Shown in pieces: positions 52,620-64,000 of a stretch of DNA of 64,000 nucleotides; position 1 is the first letter of the stretch, and the number at the start of each line of letters is the position of its first letter. The notes beneath the pieces were generated by a model. That model did no database searches. It had not been told where the DNA came from and worked only from the letters and a program-made list of their open reading frames with translations. Source of the stretch: Megalonaias nervosa (taxonomy: Eukaryota; Mollusca; Bivalvia; Unionida; Unionidae); the NCBI GenBank assembly GCA_016617855.1, contig JAECUM010003656.1:1-64000 (forward strand). The letters run 5' to 3'. The position numbers were made by a program, and so were the translations under genes.

Positions 52620-53480
52620 AAATGCCTGAACCGATCTAAGCATTACAACCCCAAATATAGACATGATTGACTTAAACTGATCTAAACATTACAACCCCAA
52701 ATATAGACATGATTGACTTGAACTGAACTAAGCATTACAACCCTAAATATAGACATGATTAAACTGATCTAAACAATTACAACTCCAAGTATAGACATGA
52801 TTGACTTGATCTAAGCATTACAACCCCAAAAATATTGACATGATTGACTTAAACTGTTCTAAGCATTACAATCCCAAGTATAGACCTGATTGACTTGAAC
52901 TAATCTAAACATTACAACCCCAAGTATAGACATGATTGACTTGAACTGATCTAAACATTACAACCCCAAGTATAGACATGATTGACATGAACTGATCTAA
53001 ACATTACAATCCCAAATAAAGACATGATTGACATGAACTGATCTAAACATTACAACCCCAAGTATAGACATGATTGACTTGAACTGATCTAAACATTACA
53101 ACCCCAAGTATAGACATGATTGACATGAACTGATCTAAACATTACAATCCCAAATAAAGACATGATTGACATGAACTGATCTAAACATTACAACCCCAAG
53201 TATAGGCATGATTGACATGAACTGATCTAAACATTACAATCCCAAATAAAGACATGATTGACATGAACTGATCTAAACATTACAATCCCAAATAAAGACA
53301 TGATTGACATGAATTGATCTAAACATTACAACCCCAAGTATAGACATGATTGACATGAACTGATCTAAACATTACAACCCCAAATATAGACATGATTGAC
53401 TTAAACTGATCTAAACATTACAACCCCAAATATAGACATGATTGACTTCATCTAAACATTACAAACCCAAATGTGGACAT
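52620..53480. repeat. 46-bp tandem repeat, ~18 copies
   Basis: Units TTGAACTGATCTAAACATTA plus CAACCCCAAGTATAGACATGATTGAC (in parts). Variants (AATAAAGACATG versus AGTATAGACATG) alternate in short blocks. Confidence 0.94.
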
Positions 53481-54020
53481 AATTGAACAAAATATGCGAA
53501 AGAGCCAAATCACTGAGACTGGTTCAGACATTTGATATATTCCTTTGTTGCTCTGCATAACTGATTAGTCCCCCCTAGTTTACTTGACAGGAATACTTAT
53601 AAAAGATGCCTGCAATCACATGTTGGTTCAGTGTATCGCTGATTATTGATTTTGCTTCTGTTGAAGTGCTTTATTAATTAATCTGCCCTCTGTCTTAAAG
53701 GTTGTTTTTCCAGTATCATCACCTTGATAAAACTTGCCATTCATTTTCTTTATGGAACTGCGGAGAATATCAGCTGCTATTATTGCTTGATAGTAATATC
53801 ACGTAGAGCTACTCTACATGATAATTAGGGATCAATGTGGTCTAATTGTTGTCTATTCAATAATTATTGTGGCACACAATTCAAACATTCATTATGTTCC
53901 AACTGGATTAATTAGTTTTTGCTTTAAGAAACACATTTGGTGCCAGAAAATTTTATGTACTATTGAAAGTTATTAAAAATTTTGAAAATGTTGCATCTGG
54001 TGATTTGGAGAGTCCGAAAT
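53481..54020. other. Intergenic single-copy sequence
   Basis: Nothing recognised. Confidence 0.5.
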
Positions 54021-54024
54021 TTTG

Positions 54025-54235
54025 TGTTAATAACAGCATTTCCTTAAATGATTGTGATATAACGGCATTTCCTTAAATGATGGTGTGATAATGGTATCTC
54101 CTTATATGATGATGTAATAAAATAAGGGCATTTCCTTAATGATGGTCTCATGGCATTTCCTTAAATGATGTAATAATGACATTTCTTAAATGATGGTGTA
54201 ATAATGGTATTTCACTACATGATTTAGAAATGCAT
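54025..54235. repeat. ~30-bp degenerate tandem repeat, ~6 copies
   Basis: Units GGCATTTCCTTAAATGATGG plus TGTAATAAT. Confidence 0.85.
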
Positions 54236-54949
54236 GTGACAGAATAGACAAATACTGAAATCTTCATCCTTGGCATCTCTTAGTGCATTTGGTAAAACAC
54301 TTTTTAAAATATAGATAAACAAGTCAGCCTCTCCTTGATCAATTGCAAAGTATCCATTTAGTTAACACTTGATTTTGACACATGTATGTTGATCAATGTA
54401 GCTTTTAAATGACCACTTTCAGCTTTTAATACTACTGAAGGTTGAGATTATTTTTTGTCACATGGCAAAGTATATTGGCTTTATTTTCATGTGCTCAGCT
54501 TAAGGTGGAAATTTTGCTGATTCAAAGAATTGCATATACTGAATACAGCACATGCTGCTGTAACCTCAGGGTGTTGATAGAGAAACATAGCCACCCATTT
54601 AATCTGCTTGAATTAACTTTAAAATAGGGGAAACAGGTGAGACTTTTTATTTTTGGAAATGGTGCTCATATAAGGCTAAAATCTTTGGCCATGATACTAA
54701 ATATATGGCTTAAAGATTTTTTTATAAATATGATGTATTTATATGTAGAAATAAATTCATGTCCACATTTTATTTTCATGTTTGTTGGGGAAAAGAATGT
54801 TTAAAAATAAACAAAAGTTTTAAAAATACCATCAAGCCATTTCGAGGAGACTGACATTCAATCCTTGGTCCATGCAGTTTCATAAGTACTGGAAGGCATT
54901 ATAGCTAAATAACTCTTCCATTTCATATTTTGATTACCATCTAGTGTAT

Positions 54950-55590
54950 AAGATTTCATGTCACATCTGTCATTATGACAGTTTTCCTAGGAAATGTGTA
55001 AGATTTCATATCACATCTGTCATTATGACAGTTCTCCTAGGAAATGTGTAAGATTTCATATCACATCTGTTATGACAGATGTCCTAGGAAATGTGTAAGA
55101 TTTTATATCACATCTGTCATTATGAGAGGTGTCATAGGAAATCTATAAGATTTGATGTCACATCTGTCATTTTGACAGGTTTCCTTGGAAATGTGTAAGA
55201 TTTCATTTCACATCTGTCATTATGACAGTTTTCCTAGGAAATGTGTAAGATTTCATATCATATCTGCCATGACAGATGTCCTAGGAAATGTGTAAAATTT
55301 GATGTCACATCTGTCATTATGACAGGTTTCCTAGGAAATGTGTAAGATTTCATTTCACATCCATTGTCATGACAGGTATTCCAAGGAAATGTGTAAGATT
55401 TCATTTCACATCTGTTGCCATGACAGGTTTTCCTAGGAGATGTGTAAGATTTCATTTCACATCTGTTGTTATGACAGGTTTTCCTAGGAAATGTGCAAAA
55501 TTTCATTTCACATCTGTTGTCATGACAGATGTCCTAGGGATCCTACAGTATTTGATATCACATTTGTTGTCATTACAAGTTTCCTAGGAA
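54950..55590. repeat. ~50-bp tandem repeat with a palindromic core, ~13 copies
   Basis: Each unit contains CTGTCATTATGACAG, an almost perfect palindrome, plus TTTTCCTAGGAAATGTGTAA, which holds TTCCTAGGAA, a perfect palindrome. Both are preserved in most units. RNA or single-strand DNA from the array would form regularly spaced hairpins. Confidence 0.92.
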
Positions 55591-56225
55591 ACGTAGATGT
55601 TGAGTTGAAGATTTTGTAAAGATTGCATAACATTTAGGTGAAACAGAAATTTTAGCAGTAGAATCATTGAGCAGTTGAATCACAGAACAGTTGAATCATA
55701 GAGTTTTAGAGTACTGTAACAGTAATTTGATCAACTGAATCATTTAGTTTTTAGAGAAATGTAATGGAAGTTGGATTGGGTTGTTGATGAAATGACTTTG
55801 CTCAGATAAGATTTTCCTAGATGTCCTTAGGTTGTGCAAGAGTTAGGAATAACAGTTTAGTTAAAACTATAAACATGAGGTTTGACTTGTAAATAAATGT
55901 ATTAAAATTGCATTTTATTCTAATTAGTTCATTATATTTTAACAGCTGTTGAGAATTGTGTGTTTTTTTTAATTAATTAACCATGATAAGTTCATTTCTT
56001 GCATTTGATGAAAACTTAACATTTTGTATTTGTAATTAAATTTTTGGATGGGGAAAAGCATCTTATTATATCCTTGCAAGGATTATTGTTTGAGGGGTCT
56101 TTGAATTCATGATCACAGTAGCAGGAAAGTGGTGTGTCCACATTTTTCTTTGTGCATAATGTGAAATAGGAAAGTGCTTGATGATTAAAGCTGCTCAATT
56201 TACATGTTAACTGTTAGATCTATTG
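55591..56225. other. Intergenic sequence
   Basis: No gene or clear repeat beyond a few GAATCA(T)-type short repeats near 55660-55745. Confidence 0.5.
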
Positions 56226-56239
56226 CCAGTAGGTGAAAT

Positions 56240-56725
56240 TTAGGTAATACATTCATCCATGTGTGACATTGTGAGATTTATTCTCTGTCCTGCAAACAAT
56301 AGGTGAGATACTAGTAATATGTTTAGCCATGTGTGACATTGTGAGCTCCATTGTCTGTACTGCAGACCAAAGGTGTGATATGGATAACACATTGATCCAT
56401 GTGTGACATTGTGCGCTCTTTTGTCTGACCTGCAAATCATAGGTGAGATACTAGTATTATGTTCAGCCATGTGTGACATTGTGAGATCTACTATCTGATC
56501 TGCAAACCATAGGTGAGATATATATAACACATCCAGCCATGTGTGACATTGTGAGATCTGTTGGTTTGCAGGATACACATCCAGCCATGTGTGACATTGT
56601 GAGATCTGTTGGTTTGCGGGATACACATTTAGCCATGTGTGACATTGTGAGATCTGTTGGTTTACAGGATATACATCCAGCCATATGTGACATTGTGAGA
56701 TCTATTGGTTTGCGAGATAGACAAT
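56240..56725. repeat. ~50-60-bp tandem repeat, ~9 copies
   Basis: Units CATGTGTGACATTGTGAGAT plus CTGTTGGTTTGCAGGATACA and CATCCAG. The left part is diverged, the right part (56540-56710) regular. Confidence 0.92.
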
Positions 56726-57405
56726 AGACAAATTCTTAATTTGGCAGTGAATGGCTTCAGTTTGATAAAAGTAGTTCATGAATGCCAAGTAATGTGTTAT
56801 GTTTATTGTTACCCGTGGCCTTTCATTCCTTATTTTCATCAAGAAATTGGAATCAGTAACAAAGAAGGGCTTTATGTGTTGAAACAGAATTTAGTATGAG
56901 GGTGAATATAGTAAGGCCCACATCAGTATAGAACTTGTCGTCAGTATTTGACGTTTTCATGGTCCCTGCATGATTTGAATATTCACTGTTGCATATTGAA
57001 AAAAGATTTATTATATTGTACCATATTGTACCATATTTGAGGGGACATTCATGTTTGATTGAGTCACTTCTTGTGTTATGCAACCAGTTTCAACTTTCAA
57101 ACGATTTTGTGACTATATTCTCAGTAGCTATTTTCAAATCAATTTCACGCATATTTTGAACATATTGTTCTCTGTTGAACACATTGTTCTTTAGGCTAAA
57201 AAATGTATTTTTATTTTGAGTGGGTGCAGGGTAAATGTGAAACCTGAGTTATTTTGAGCAGAAAAGATGCAAATGAATGTCAATTTCAGTTACAAGTGCA
57301 TTTATAATTTATAGCAGACATTGGTAGACACAGAAATTCATGTACAACTCAGCCCTTTTTGCAAAGCATTGTTGGTAATTTTCTGTAATGTAATATGTAT
57401 GTAAC
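56726..57405. other. Intergenic sequence, nothing recognised
   Basis: Moderately A/T-rich without supported coding or repeat features. Confidence 0.5.
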
Positions 57406-57409
57406 TGGT

Positions 57410-57520
57410 ATTAGGTTCTCTTTTGCAAATACTTTTGTATTGATATTAAAGTTAAACTAGTATAACACTGTACAAATTTTACTTATATTTTTATTGATAT
57501 AGGAGGTGAACTAGTAAAAG
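57410..57520. repeat. ~65-bp minisatellite (left of MITE B)
   Basis: Units with TATTTTTATTGATATAGGAG and GTGAACTAGTAAAAG. Continues at 58173. The final AAAAG (57516-57520) is the left target-site duplication of MITE B. Confidence 0.85.
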
Positions 57521-58172
57521 GGGCACTCACCAGTTATTATGTACTTTTGAGAGAGTGACGTATGTAAGGTGAAGTTGTTTGCATTTAAAACATGCACAGT
57601 GGAGAGAATGTTGGCATACCTTTATGCTACTTTGATGTAATGTGACTGATATTTCTTTGGATATTGTACTTTTGGAAATTGTAAATGATCTTAGCACACT
57701 GCTAACTAAAATGACTGCTCCCTTGTGCTCCAAAAAATCAGCCTGCATTTGTCTAAAGTACACTATCCTTAGCAGCTATTAAAATAGGGAAAATTAATTT
57801 TGTCAGACTAGACAATACCAGCTTCTGAAAGTGCAATGAATGAATTACCAAATATATAAAATGTAAAAAAAAGTTGTGGGCTCTTTTTTTTTACAATTTA
57901 CCTCTGAAGTTCAGGAAGTGAAAATGACCAAGTGGAGCTAGCACGTTTTTGAAAGGTGCACATCCAGAGTAAGGCCAAGCTGTATACTCTATAACCCATA
58001 TTACAACCATCAATCATACACCAAAATAAAGGGAATTAAAGGTTCTTTGAACAATACCTAAGATATACATGGTCTTTTTAAATAGTCAGTATAACTAGTG
58101 AGGAAACCCGGGGGAATTCTTCTTCTTTAAAATTCTAACCCTATGCAAAATATGAAACTGTAGAGTGCCACC
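57521..58172. mobile_element. MITE B, complete 652-bp copy without Polinton
   Basis: Starts GGGCACTCACC and ends GTAGAGTGCCACC, so the termini share GGCACTC/GAGTGCC. Flanked by AAAAG on both sides (57516-57520 and 58173-58177). In reverse orientation it matches 41659-41916 then 24137-24529, that is, MITE A with the 17-kb Polinton removed. No open frame; non-autonomous. It serves as the empty-site relative. Confidence 0.92.
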
Positions 58173-58480
58173 AAAAGTATAACACTAGGAATGTTGTTAT
58201 TGATATAAGGGGCAAACTAGTAAAGTATAACACTGTGCAGGTATTTTTATTGAAATAAGAAGCAGACACATAAAATGTATAACACTACAAATTTTACTCA
58301 TTTTTATTGTTATGGGCTGTGGGGAGGGGCAAACTAGTAAAAGTATAACACAAACAAAAATTTTTATTGATATAAGAGGCAAACCAGTACGTGTATAACA
58401 CTTTACAAATTTTGCTCATCATTTTATTGATATGGGGGTGAACTAGTAAAAGTACAATGCTGTACTAATATTTCTGATAA
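58173..58480. repeat. ~65-bp minisatellite (right of MITE B), ~4.5 units
   Basis: Units with AACTAGTAAAAGTATAACAC and AAATTTTACTCATTTTTATT then GATATAAGGGGC. Confidence 0.88.
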
Positions 58481-58799
58481 TGCCTTTGTATAAATTATCT
58501 TCTATTGATAAAAATTTTGTAATAGAATTTCCATACCCACTGAAATTGACATTCAGTTACTCACTGAAAATAACAGTGTTCTCATTGTCAATGTTTTTAG
58601 TTATCACTTCTAATCTGGTGTAACTAAACTACACTACGCTCAATATTAGCTAATGCCAACACTTTTTCATGATATGTTCAATTGTATGGCAATGTTTGAA
58701 TAATAAACAAGACATACATAAATCAAATAGTCTTCCAGTTTTATTTCATGAAGTAAAAATGTTGTTTATGCTTGACTTTAGTTATGCTAAAATGGTGAT

Positions 58800-61390
58800 T
58801 GACAGTATGTCTGTATATATTAAGTACTCCCTCATTATAATTGTTTCCATGAGTCATAGAATACTCCTTCATTGTAATGATATCCATGAGAGTATACCTC
58901 ATTATAATGACATCCATGAGAGCCATAAAGTACTCATTCATTATAATGACATCCATGAGAGCAAAAGAGTAATCCCTCATTATAATGACATCCATGAGAT
59001 CCATAGAGTACTCCCTCATTATAATGACATCCATGAGAGCCATAGAGTATACCTCATTATAATGACATCCATGATAGCCATTGAGTACTCCCTCACTATA
59101 ATGATGTTCATAAGAATCATAGAGTATACCTCATTATAATGACATCCATGAGAGCCATAGAGTACTCCCTCACTATAATGATGTCCATAAGAATCAAAGA
59201 GTATACTTCATTATAATGACATCCATGAGGGTCACTGAATATACCTCATTATCATGATGTCCATGAGAGCCATAGAGTATACCACATTATATTGATGTCA
59301 ATGAGTCATAGAGTATACCACATTATAATGAGAGCCATAGAGTACACCACATTTTAATGATGTCCATGAGTCATAGAGTATACCACATTATAATGATGTC
59401 CATGAGTCATAGAGTATACCATATTATAATGACATCCATGAGAGCCATAGAGTATTCCCTCATTATAATGATGTTCATGAGAGCCATAGAGTATACCACA
59501 TTTTAATGATGTCCATGAGTCATAGAGTATACCACGTTATAATGATGTCCCTGAGACACAGAGTGTACCACATTATAATGATGTCCATGAGTCATAGAGT
59601 ATACCAATTTATAATGATGTCCATGAATCATAGTGTACCACATAATGATGTCCATGAGTCATAGAGTATACCAATTTATAATGATGTCCATGGGTCATAG
59701 AGTGTACCACATAATGATGTCCATGAGTCACAGAGTATACCAATTTATGATGTCGATGAGTCATAGAGAGTACCACATAATGATGTCCATGAGTCATAGA
59801 GTATACCAATTTATAATGATGTCCATGAGTCATAGAGTGTACCACATTAGAATGATGTCCATGATTCATAGAGTATACCACATTATAATGATGTCCATGT
59901 GTCAAAGAGTATACCACATTATAATGGTGTCCATGAGTCATAGAGTATAGCAATTTATAATGATGTCCATGGGTCGTAGTGTGTACCACATAATGATGTC
60001 CATGAGTCATAGAGTATACCAATTTATAATGATGTCCATGAGTCATAGAGTATACCAATTTATAATGATGTCCATGAGTTATAGTGTACCACATTATAAT
60101 GATGTCCATGAGTCATAGAGTATACCACATTATAATGATGTCCATGTGTCAAAGAGTATACCAATTTATAATGATGTCCATGAGTCATAGAGTGTACCAC
60201 ATAATGATGTCTATGAGTCATAGAGTATACCAATTTATAATGATGTCCATGAGTCATAGAGTGTACCACATTATAATGATGTCCATGAGTCATAGAGTAC
60301 ACCAATTTATAATGATGTCCATGGGTCATAGAGTGTACCACATAATGATGTCCATGAGTCGTAGAGTATACCAATTTATAATGATGTCCATGAGTCATAG
60401 AGTGTACCACATTATAATGATGTGCATGAGTCATAGAATATACCAATTTATAATGATGTCCATGAGTCATAGAGTATATCACATTATAATGATATCCATG
60501 AATCATAGAGTATGCTACATTATAATCATGACTACATGTGTCATAGAGTATACCACATAATGATGTCCATGAGTCATATAAGTATACCACATTATAATGA
60601 TGTCCATGAGTCATATAAGTATACCATATTATAATGATATTCATGTATCTTAGAGTATACCACATAATGATATCCATGTGTCAAAGAGTATGCATTATAA
60701 TGATATCCATGTGTCAAAGAGCATACCACATTATAATGATATTCATGTATCATAGGGTATACCACATTATAATGATGTCCATGAGTCATAGAGGGTACCA
60801 CATTATAATGATATCCATGAGTCATAGAATGTACCACATAATTGTGTCCATGAGTCATAGAGTATACCAATTTATAAAGATGTCCATGAGTCATAGATAG
60901 TACCACATTATAATGATGCCCATGAGTCATAGAGTATACCACATTTTAATGATGTCCATGAGTCATAGAGTATACCACATTATAATGATGTCGATGAGTC
61001 ATAGAGTGTACCACATAATGATGTCCATGAGTCATAGAGTATATCAATTTATAATGATGTCCACTTGAGTCATTGATTATACACATACTGTAATAATATC
61101 CATGAGCCAGAGTATACCACATAATGATGACACATGAGCCTTAGAGTATACCATATTATAATGATGACACATGAGCCATAGAGTATACCATATTATAATG
61201 ATGACACATGAGCCATAGAGTGTACCATATTATAATGATGACACATGAGCCATAGAGTATACCACATAATGATGACACATGAGCCATAGAGTGTACCATA
61301 TTATAATGATGACACATGAGCCATAGAGTGTACCATATTATAATGATGACACATGAGCCATAGAGTATACCACATTATAAAGAATAGTCC
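58800..61390. repeat. ~36-bp minisatellite, ~75 copies
   Basis: Units ATAATGATGTCCATGAGTCA plus TAGAGTATACCACATT with variants (AATTT, CACATAATG, GAGAGCCATAG, and GATGACACATGAGCC at 61100-61375). Largest array in the window (2.6 kb). Several open frames on both strands, up to 205 codons (minus), are periodic translations. Confidence 0.95.
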
Positions 61391-62190
61391 TTACAGTGAG
61401 GGAGTCATATAATACAGTCTCTGATATAACATTGATATATCTATGGAACCCATTATATTGATTTAATTTTATTTATGAAATTACAACTTAATTTATTTCA
61501 CTTGATTGTAGCTCTTAAATAGATAATTATCATGTGATTTTATATAAAATATATTCAGACATCTGGTTTTGCTTACAACATACCAAAAGTATCCACTATA
61601 ACAAAATCATGCCTTACATATAATACCATATCATTACTGGTAAAACCATGCCTTGGAAATAATACCATTTAATTACTGGTAAAACCATATAATTACTGGT
61701 AAAACCATATAATTACTGGTAAAACTGAACCTTAGATATAATACCATATAAATACAGGTAGAACAATGCTCCAGCAAATCAGGGTCTATGTAAAGAGTTT
61801 TTTTTTAGGTCTATGTTACTTACAGTCAAGTGTACTGTTCTTGCAGGTACATTGTGTATAAAATGATCAACTTGACAGTTGATGGCAGAGAATTGGAACT
61901 TGCCGGTTGTCATTTAGCAAGACCCATGTTATTTCATTTCTGTTGAAGGGTCATCTTTTGTGTTCTAGTTAAGCAAGTGTATTATGTTATATCTTTTCTT
62001 CAGACCATGTACTTATGTTATTTGCAGTTGATGTGATAGGGGTGCTTTATTTTAACTACTGTTTATTTAAAAGGTTGCTTGTGATTATTTTAAATGACAT
62101 ATTAATAAATTAATTAATCACACTAAATTTGTTTCTTTTTCTTCATCTTACTGTAAAGAGCTGCATTAATTACTTCTTATAAATTGTTAA
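61391..62190. other. Intergenic sequence
   Basis: Small repeat ATAATTACTGGTAAAACCAT at about 61630-61730. Otherwise nothing recognised. Confidence 0.55.
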
Positions 62191-62192
62191 GG

Positions 62193-62335
62193 ATAGAACT
62201 ATGTATGTATGCATGTATGTATGTCCATATGTATGTATGTAGGTAGGTAGGTAGGTAGGTAGGTATGTATGTACATATGAATGTATGTATGTATGTATGT
62301 ATGTATGTATGTATGTATGTATGTATGTATATCTA
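62193..62335. repeat. (TATG)n/(TAGG)n tetranucleotide repeat
   Basis: GTATGTATGTAT interrupted by GTAGGTAGGTAG (62239-62262) and back. Confidence 0.96.
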
Positions 62336-62339
62336 TTTG

Positions 62340-64000
62340 TAGATATCACAGGTCCCAGAAAATCTTGTGAATCAAATTGAGGAGTTACAAAAATGCAAAG
62401 TTTAGTAGCCTGGAGGCCTGCAGAATGCTTGGTCTGGTCTGCTATTATAAAGTCGAGTAGTCCAGGAGCTACCAGAATGCTGAGTTCTAGCTGCTATAAC
62501 AAAATAGGTAACTCAAGGCTACCAAAATAATGAGTGTGGGCTGCTATAATAAAATGTCATGTAGCCCTAGGGCTACCAGAGTGCTAGGTGAGGGCAACCA
62601 TGTGTTTAAGGTAGCCCATTGAGCTGCTGCATGATATGAGTATGATGTGTTGACTTGTTTGTCTTTGCAAAATATAAACAATAGAAATATAAACATGTTA
62701 TTATATATTATATTATGTGTTTCATTTTTGATCCATGATCGTAGATTGTAAGGGTCATTTTTGTAAACACATTACATAGCTTCAGGATAGTGGGTTGCAC
62801 TTTTAATGTGGATAAACATGTTTATGGCGTTTTGACCTTGGAATGGTGTAGATGTGATCTTGTTGATGAATTTGATGGGGTGTGAGTTCAGGCTATAAGT
62901 TTTCCACCTAGAAAATCTGGTCTCTCTGATTTTTTATTGGTTGGTTGCTAAATGACCTGACCTTGTTGACAACTTGGAAAGTTCTGGAAATGAACATGTG
63001 ACCCTCATCCTGATTCTGAAATTGTCTTAGCTTTTTATATATGGTAGTGAGTAACCAAATTATTTATTCATATCTCAAACATCTGTGGTGGAGGCAGCCA
63101 TTTAGTTGTGTTCAGCTATTATTTGAGAGGATTTATTTATTTCAATTATTCATTGGCATTACAAACTGCTCATCTGCTTTTGAAATTTTGCAGGCCTGTT
63201 GGTATTAGTCCACAAGAAATGGTGATGTGTCAGAAATGTTTGAAGGTCTTCAGCATTGTTAACATTCTTTTTTAAAGTCTTCATTATGGTTTTCATGTTC
63301 AAAATTTGGTTTACAAAATGAAGATATAAAACCAGAATGAATCCAGAGGAAGCCATAGAGACATAATATGACAACTTTTTAATATAAATGTTAATTAAAC
63401 TTTAGTGTCTTGATAATTTAGTTTCTTCAAGAAAAATTATGCTATAGTAATCTTTTTTCAGTACTAATAAATACAGTTATTGTGTTAAAAGTGTCTCTGT
63501 GACTCTAAAGTGACATTTCACTTTTCTTCAAGTATCTAGTACATTCAAAGTGATAAAGATATAGTGATTGAAAATGTCATTCTATCCATCTGTCAGTTCA
63601 TTTTTCTATTGACCAAGATCTGTCCAGCATCAACATTTTTGACTGTTTTTGAAATGGCAGTATCACTTTCAAATGGGAGGTACCACTTTTGAAGGGGCAA
63701 TATCTTAACACTGTGTTCTTAAACTTACTAATAGAAAAAAGCAAAAGAAACAAGTTTCTTAAAAATGAATAATTTATTTCTCAAAAGTTACAAAGTAATA
63801 GTTTAAGAAGAACTTACAGTATTGGGAATTAAATCCCAAATGATCCCAAATGTTCTGTCATAAGTCCTAAAGTTTAGAATGCTCCAAATGAATTTTAATA
63901 TTGAATGTGTTGATGTACCAATCATCTGGATATATCACAATGATATAATCCAGAATGTCTTTGAATGAATTCACAATAATCCAAAGCAGTGTTTTAGTCC
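62340..64000. other. Intergenic sequence with small repeats
   Basis: At about 62380-62600 a degenerate ~55-bp repeat (GTAGCC...GGCTACCAGAATGCT). 62742-62790 and 63110-63175 show similarity to 13402-13450 and 14733-14800 respectively. No gene supported to the window end. Confidence 0.5.

Noticed and set aside
58669..60942. Open frames of up to 205 codons on both strands, Met/His/Ser-rich
   Set aside because: Translations of the ~36-bp array at 58800-61390.

Overview
The window is animal nuclear DNA. It holds spliced exons of a conserved eukaryotic gene, tRNA-derived SINEs with target-site duplications, non-LTR and Tigger-type transposon scraps, a very high density of minisatellites, and a large virus-like DNA transposon. 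The style of SINE and of the large element points to a lophotrochozoan, most likely a mollusc (bivalve-like). That taxon call is a judgement from memory of element types, not a proof.

Host gene. Eight plus-strand exons (1216-1256, 4763-4905, 5658-5771, 7956-8100, 20032-20125, 21833-21937, 23655-23785, 49218-49379) join with matching intron phases into the C-terminal ~310 residues of a TRAPPC9/NIBP (Trs120-type) subunit of the TRAPP vesicle-tethering complex, ending at a TAA at 49377-49379. Introns and the 14.6 kb downstream are packed with more than 35 different tandem arrays, mostly 23-65 bp units. One array has amplified the end of a TRAPPC9 exon together with its 5' splice site.

Polinton/Maverick (adintovirus-like) element, 24530-41658, about 17.1 kb, inside the last TRAPPC9 intron. 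Order from left: ~180 bp terminal inverted repeat (TIR); packaging ATPase (-); DUF5679-like/phospholipase-A2-like protein (+); retrovirus-type integrase (+); a very long minus-strand gene joining DNA polymerase B, an SF1 (Pif1/RecD-like) helicase and a C-terminal HNH-type zinc endonuclease; four small plus-strand genes including a NUMOD/HNH homing-type endonuclease; a 1.75 kb A/T-rich array at the convergent junction; then a minus-strand structural block (penton-like protein, small membrane protein, fibre-like protein, adenain-type protease, two small basic/hydrophobic virion-type proteins, double-jelly-roll major capsid protein, coiled-coil protein); right TIR. Nearly every larger gene has stops or frameshifts. 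Most internal stops are TGA, so the copy looks like a decaying endogenous provirus rather than an active element.

Nesting. The Polinton sits inside a ~651 bp non-autonomous DNA transposon (MITE A, halves 24137-24529 and 41659-41916, 5 bp duplication CATTT). MITE A itself sits inside a ~65 bp minisatellite. An uninterrupted 652 bp relative (MITE B, 57521-58172, duplication AAAAG), also inside a minisatellite, acts as an empty-site reference. The insertion order can therefore be read directly: minisatellite, then MITE, then Polinton.
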